5,338 nucleotides of DNA from an uncultured Eubacteriales bacterium (GTDB lineage: Bacteria > Bacillota > Clostridia > Christensenellales > Borkfalkiaceae): contig CACXDQ010000036.1 of the NCBI GenBank assembly GCA_902766475.1, positions 1 to 5,338 on the forward strand, read 5' to 3'. The translations under genes and the position numbers were made by a program. Shown one piece after another: positions 5,331 to 5,338 of the stretch. The number at the start of each line of letters is the position of its first letter. Within the stretch, counting starts at the first letter, position 1. The notes beneath the pieces were generated by a model that was not told where the DNA came from, made no database searches, and saw only the letters and a program-made list of their open reading frames with translations.

Positions 5331-5338
5331 TGTTGCGA

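Noticed and set aside
5240..5338. Functional tRNA-Gly gene on the minus strand
   Set aside because: Only the 3' acceptor strand, one T-stem arm and a few T-loop bases match; no anticodon or D arm can be built from the following bases.

Overview
The window reads as a piece of a low-to-moderate G+C Firmicutes chromosome, most likely a gut-type Clostridia. This rests on the MurG subtype (HESD in place of the proteobacterial HEQN), the clostridial look of the flavodoxin and isomerase remnants, Shine-Dalgarno-led genes and sigma-A type promoters. Genus or species cannot be named from sequence alone. No complete mobile element, CRISPR array, defence locus or biosynthetic cluster is visible.

Left part (1-2839), ordinary core metabolism: a leftward unit of glycerol kinase (glpK) followed after 22 nt by the start of a CCA-adding enzyme or poly(A) polymerase-like gene (cca), cut by the window edge. 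A rightward stand-alone murG, for the last cytoplasmic step of lipid II synthesis, is divergent from glpK. The short gap between glpK and murG holds a perfect 18-bp palindrome. It covers the glpK -10 box on one side and the murG ribosome binding site on the other, and the glpK -35 box lies inside the first codons of murG.

Middle (2840-3196): a gene-free stretch with a weak hairpin after murG and a strong 13-bp stem that can terminate the leftward genes and perhaps murG too. Next to it is a roughly 50-residue flavodoxin relic with no start and no flavin-binding N-terminus.

Right part (3197-5338): an intact 548-residue exported or membrane-anchored protein of unknown function has its own near-consensus promoter and a hairpin-bearing leader. 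Upstream of it, on the same strand, is the C-terminal third of a sugar phosphate isomerase/epimerase (xylose isomerase-like TIM barrel) that has lost its front. The break abuts a run of three perfect hairpins with a 19-nt match to the 3' end of a tRNA-Gly gene. This looks like an integration scar, the edge of a small dispersed repeat, or the flank of a former tRNA gene.

The left genes show no functional link to the right part. The right part looks like a locally rearranged region: one intact unknown gene between two broken genes and beside a structured junction. The most unusual points are that junction and the palindromic glpK/murG control region. No new multi-gene system is evident.
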